Shown: positions 4,505 to 6,026 of the stretch, piece after piece
Layout: each line of letters begins with the position of its first letter
Position numbering within the stretch: the stretch's first letter is position 1
Assembly (NCBI GenBank): GCA_030550295.1
Contig: JAUQPQ010000090.1
Location: 1-6,026 of the forward strand
Direction: 5' to 3'
DNA length: 6,026 nucleotides
DNA from: Chloroflexota bacterium
GTDB lineage: Bacteria; Chloroflexota; Dehalococcoidia; SM23-28-2; HRBIN24
Program-made: the position numbers and the translations under genes
The notes under the pieces: generated by a model
The model's database searches: none
What the model saw: the letters and a program-made list of their open reading frames with translations, nothing else
What the model was told of the DNA's origin: nothing

Positions 4505-5716
4505 GTGTACAACCTAGGTGGCAGACGCGTCCTTCTAGGGGTGGCCGGGAGTGTGGCTGCCTACAAGGCCGTAGACCTGGCTAGCCAGCTGACGCAGATG
4601 GGGGCCCAGGTGGACGTTATCCTCACCAAGGCTGCCTCTCGTTTCATTTCGCCTTTAAGCTTTACATCCGTTACCCGTCGTCCTACCTATTTAGACATGT
4701 TCCAGGCCTCCCTGGCAGAACCCGAGGTACACGTGCAGCTGGGCCGGGAGGCCGATGTCTTGGTGGCTGCGCCAGCTACCGCCTCTCTGCTGGCCCGTCT
4801 CAGCCTCGGCCTAGCCCAAGATCTCTTCACCCTTTCCGTCCTTTGCTCTTCGGCTCCCCTCGTAGTTTGTCCGGCCATGGACGCTAACATGTGGGAGCAT
4901 CCGGCCGTTCAGGGCCATGTGCGGACGCTCCAAGAAAGGGGGGCCCTCTTGGTGGGGCCTGAAGTGGGGCGGCTCGCCTCAGGGCGGGTGGGTGTGGGCC
5001 GCTTGGCCGAGCGTGACACCATTATTGGCGCTATACGTTATGTGTTGGGTAAAAGGTATGGCGATCTGGCGGCTACAAGGGTAGTGGTTACTGCCGGCGG
5101 CACGCAGGAGCCCATAGATCCCATACGCTACGTGTCCAACTATTCCTCAGGCAAAATGGGATATGCGGTAGCAGAGGCGGCCCGCGACCGTGGTGCCCAG
5201 GTCACCTTGGTAACGGCCCCCACTTCGCTCCCCGATCCATATGGTGTTACCATGGTGCGGGTGCGCACTGCTTTGGAGATGAGGGATGCGGTAATACAAG
5301 CCTGCCAACATGCTCACGCCCTCATCATGGCTGCCGCCGTGGCCGACTACCGGCCAGCTCAAGTATCTTCCACCAAGATCAAAAGAGGAAAGGCGGAGGC
5401 GTTGTCCATTACCCTGGTACATAACCCGGACATCTTGGCTGAGACGCATGTCTTCCCTCACCTGGTTCGCGTGGGCTTCGCCGCCGAGACGGAAGATTTG
5501 GTATCTAATGCCCGGCGCAAGCTGAGGGAGCGGTCCCTCCACCTTGTAGTGGCCAACGACGTTACTGCCCCAGGGGCAGGCTTCGGGACCGATACCAACA
5601 AGGTAGTGCTGGTTGATGCTCAGGGGGAGGAGGAATTGCCCCTCATGACCAAGTACGAAGTGGCATGGCGTATATTAGACCGGGTGGCATCGTTTCTGAG
5701 GGGGGGACAGAGGTAA
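4505..5716 (+). CDS. coaBC: Bifunctional phosphopantothenoylcysteine decarboxylase / phosphopantothenate-cysteine ligase
   Basis: CoaBC carries out two successive CoA steps: the C-terminal CoaB half joins cysteine to 4'-phosphopantothenate using CTP, and the N-terminal FMN-dependent CoaC half decarboxylates the product to 4'-phosphopantetheine. CoaC (about 1-185) shows LLGVAGSVAAYKA near 10-22, the catalytic His at 76 (HVQLGREADV), APATASLLARLS and PAMDANMW at 123-130. CoaB (about 190-403) shows TAGGTQEPIDPIRYVSN (196-212), SSGKMG, AAAVADYRP (276-284), KIK (291-293), NPDIL (307-311), GFAAETE (324-330) and ANDV (350-353). Length (403 aa) is normal for the fused form. Two CoaC positions differ from the E. 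coli enzyme: Asp in PAMD and Ser in LASG. The GTG start has only weak Shine-Dalgarno sequence directly against it, so translation probably depends on coaX. Its stop shares an A with the next gene's ATG (TAATG). Confidence 0.97.
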   Translation: MYNLGGRRVLLGVAGSVAAYKAVDLASQLTQMGAQVDVILTKAASRFISPLSFTSVTRRPTYLDMFQASLAEPEVHVQLGREADVLVAAPATASLLARLSLGLAQDLFTLSVLCSSAPLVVCPAMDANMWEHPAVQGHVRTLQERGALLVGPEVGRLASGRVGVGRLAERDTIIGAIRYVLGKRYGDLAATRVVVTAGGTQEPIDPIRYVSNYSSGKMGYAVAEAARDRGAQVTLVTAPTSLPDPYGVTMVRVRTALEMRDAVIQACQHAHALIMAAAVADYRPAQVSSTKIKRGKAEALSITLVHNPDILAETHVFPHLVRVGFAAETEDLVSNARRKLRERSLHLVVANDVTAPGAGFGTDTNKVVLVDAQGEEELPLMTKYEVAWRILDRVASFLRGGQR

Positions 5717-6026
5717 TGAGCGAGAGGTTCGGCCTGGAGAAGTTCACCCGTCACCCCTTTTATCAGGAGGTGAACAGGAGGTTAGTAAAGCTTTCTACCT
5801 TGCGCCCGGGCTTTCGGGTGGTGGACCTAGGGGCGGGGACAGGGGCCGTCACGCGCCTCATCGTAGAGGAGGTTGCTGGTGAGGGTGCAGAGGTGATCGC
5901 CGTGGAGCCGGCACGCTCGGCCCTTAGCACGGCCCGTCGCAATCTGGCCAACGTCTCGGGTGCGGTAGTGCGGTTCGTCCAGGGCAAGGCAGAGAAGCTC
6001 TCCCAGCTGGTGCGTCGCCCTGTGGA
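5716..6026 (+). CDS. Class I SAM-dependent methyltransferase (3'-truncated by window edge)
   Basis: The ATG at 5716-5718 overlaps the coaBC TAA by one base (TAATG), and the frame stays open for 103 codons to the window end. The translation shows Rossmann-type methyltransferase motif I, VVDLGAGTG at residues 35-43. An acidic residue follows the second strand, VIAVEPA at 60-66 with Glu64 expected to contact the SAM ribose, and FVQGKAEKL at 87-95 fits the next strand and loop. A short N-terminal helix region (ERFGLEKFTRHPFYQEVNRRL) precedes the fold. Purine-rich AGAGG lies just upstream, and coupling to coaBC is likely. The substrate cannot be told: the substrate-binding part lies beyond the window, and this fold covers small molecules, RNA, lipids and proteins. 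It is probably in the same transcript as coaX and coaBC. Confidence 0.85.
   Translation, partial: MSERFGLEKFTRHPFYQEVNRRLVKLSTLRPGFRVVDLGAGTGAVTRLIVEEVAGEGAEVIAVEPARSALSTARRNLANVSGAVVRFVQGKAEKLSQLVRRPV

Noticed and set aside
5147..5542. A 131-codon minus-strand open frame inside coaBC
   Set aside because: It is antisense to conserved CoaB motifs and has no recognisable domain or supporting signals.

Overview
The window looks like an ordinary bacterial housekeeping segment of moderately high GC content, with tightly packed genes, free use of GTG starts and regular use of ATA (Ile) and AGG (Arg) codons. The gene content (obg, nadD, dnaA, coaX, a fused coaBC) is bacterial. The protein style and the lack of dnaN or rpmH beside dnaA would fit a Chloroflexota-like lineage, but that placement is a guess from memory and not something the sequence proves.

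Layout from left to right: (1) positions 1-245, the 3' end of an unrecognised plus-strand gene; (2) a 20-base convergent gap; (3) a minus-strand block read right to left as dnaA (2213-3568), obg (859-2112) and nadD (266-871), with nadD overlapping the end of obg; (4) a divergent control region at 3569-3730 between dnaA and coaX, holding a plausible promoter for each direction and one near-consensus DnaA box; (5) a plus-strand operon of coaX (3731-4498), coaBC (4505-5716) and the first 103 codons of a class I SAM-dependent methyltransferase (from 5716, cut by the window edge). No tRNA, rRNA, CRISPR array, insertion sequence or phage gene was seen.

The plus-strand operon encodes the first three steps from pantothenate towards coenzyme A: CoaX phosphorylates pantothenate, the CoaB half of CoaBC adds cysteine, and the CoaC half decarboxylates the product to 4'-phosphopantetheine. 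The minus-strand block combines replication initiation (DnaA), a ribosome-assembly and stress GTPase (Obg) and NAD synthesis (NadD).

I found no new defence, mobile or biosynthetic system. The points most worth a second look are regulatory or architectural. A perfect TATAAT overlaps the upstream ATG of coaX and argues for a downstream GTG start. coaX and coaBC lie in one reading frame separated only by TGA and two codons. The plus strand changes from C-rich to G-rich at the obg/dnaA junction even though both genes lie on the same strand. An extremely C-rich, G-poor 60-base stretch of transcript directly follows the dnaA stop. DnaA-box-like motifs flank dnaA on both sides.
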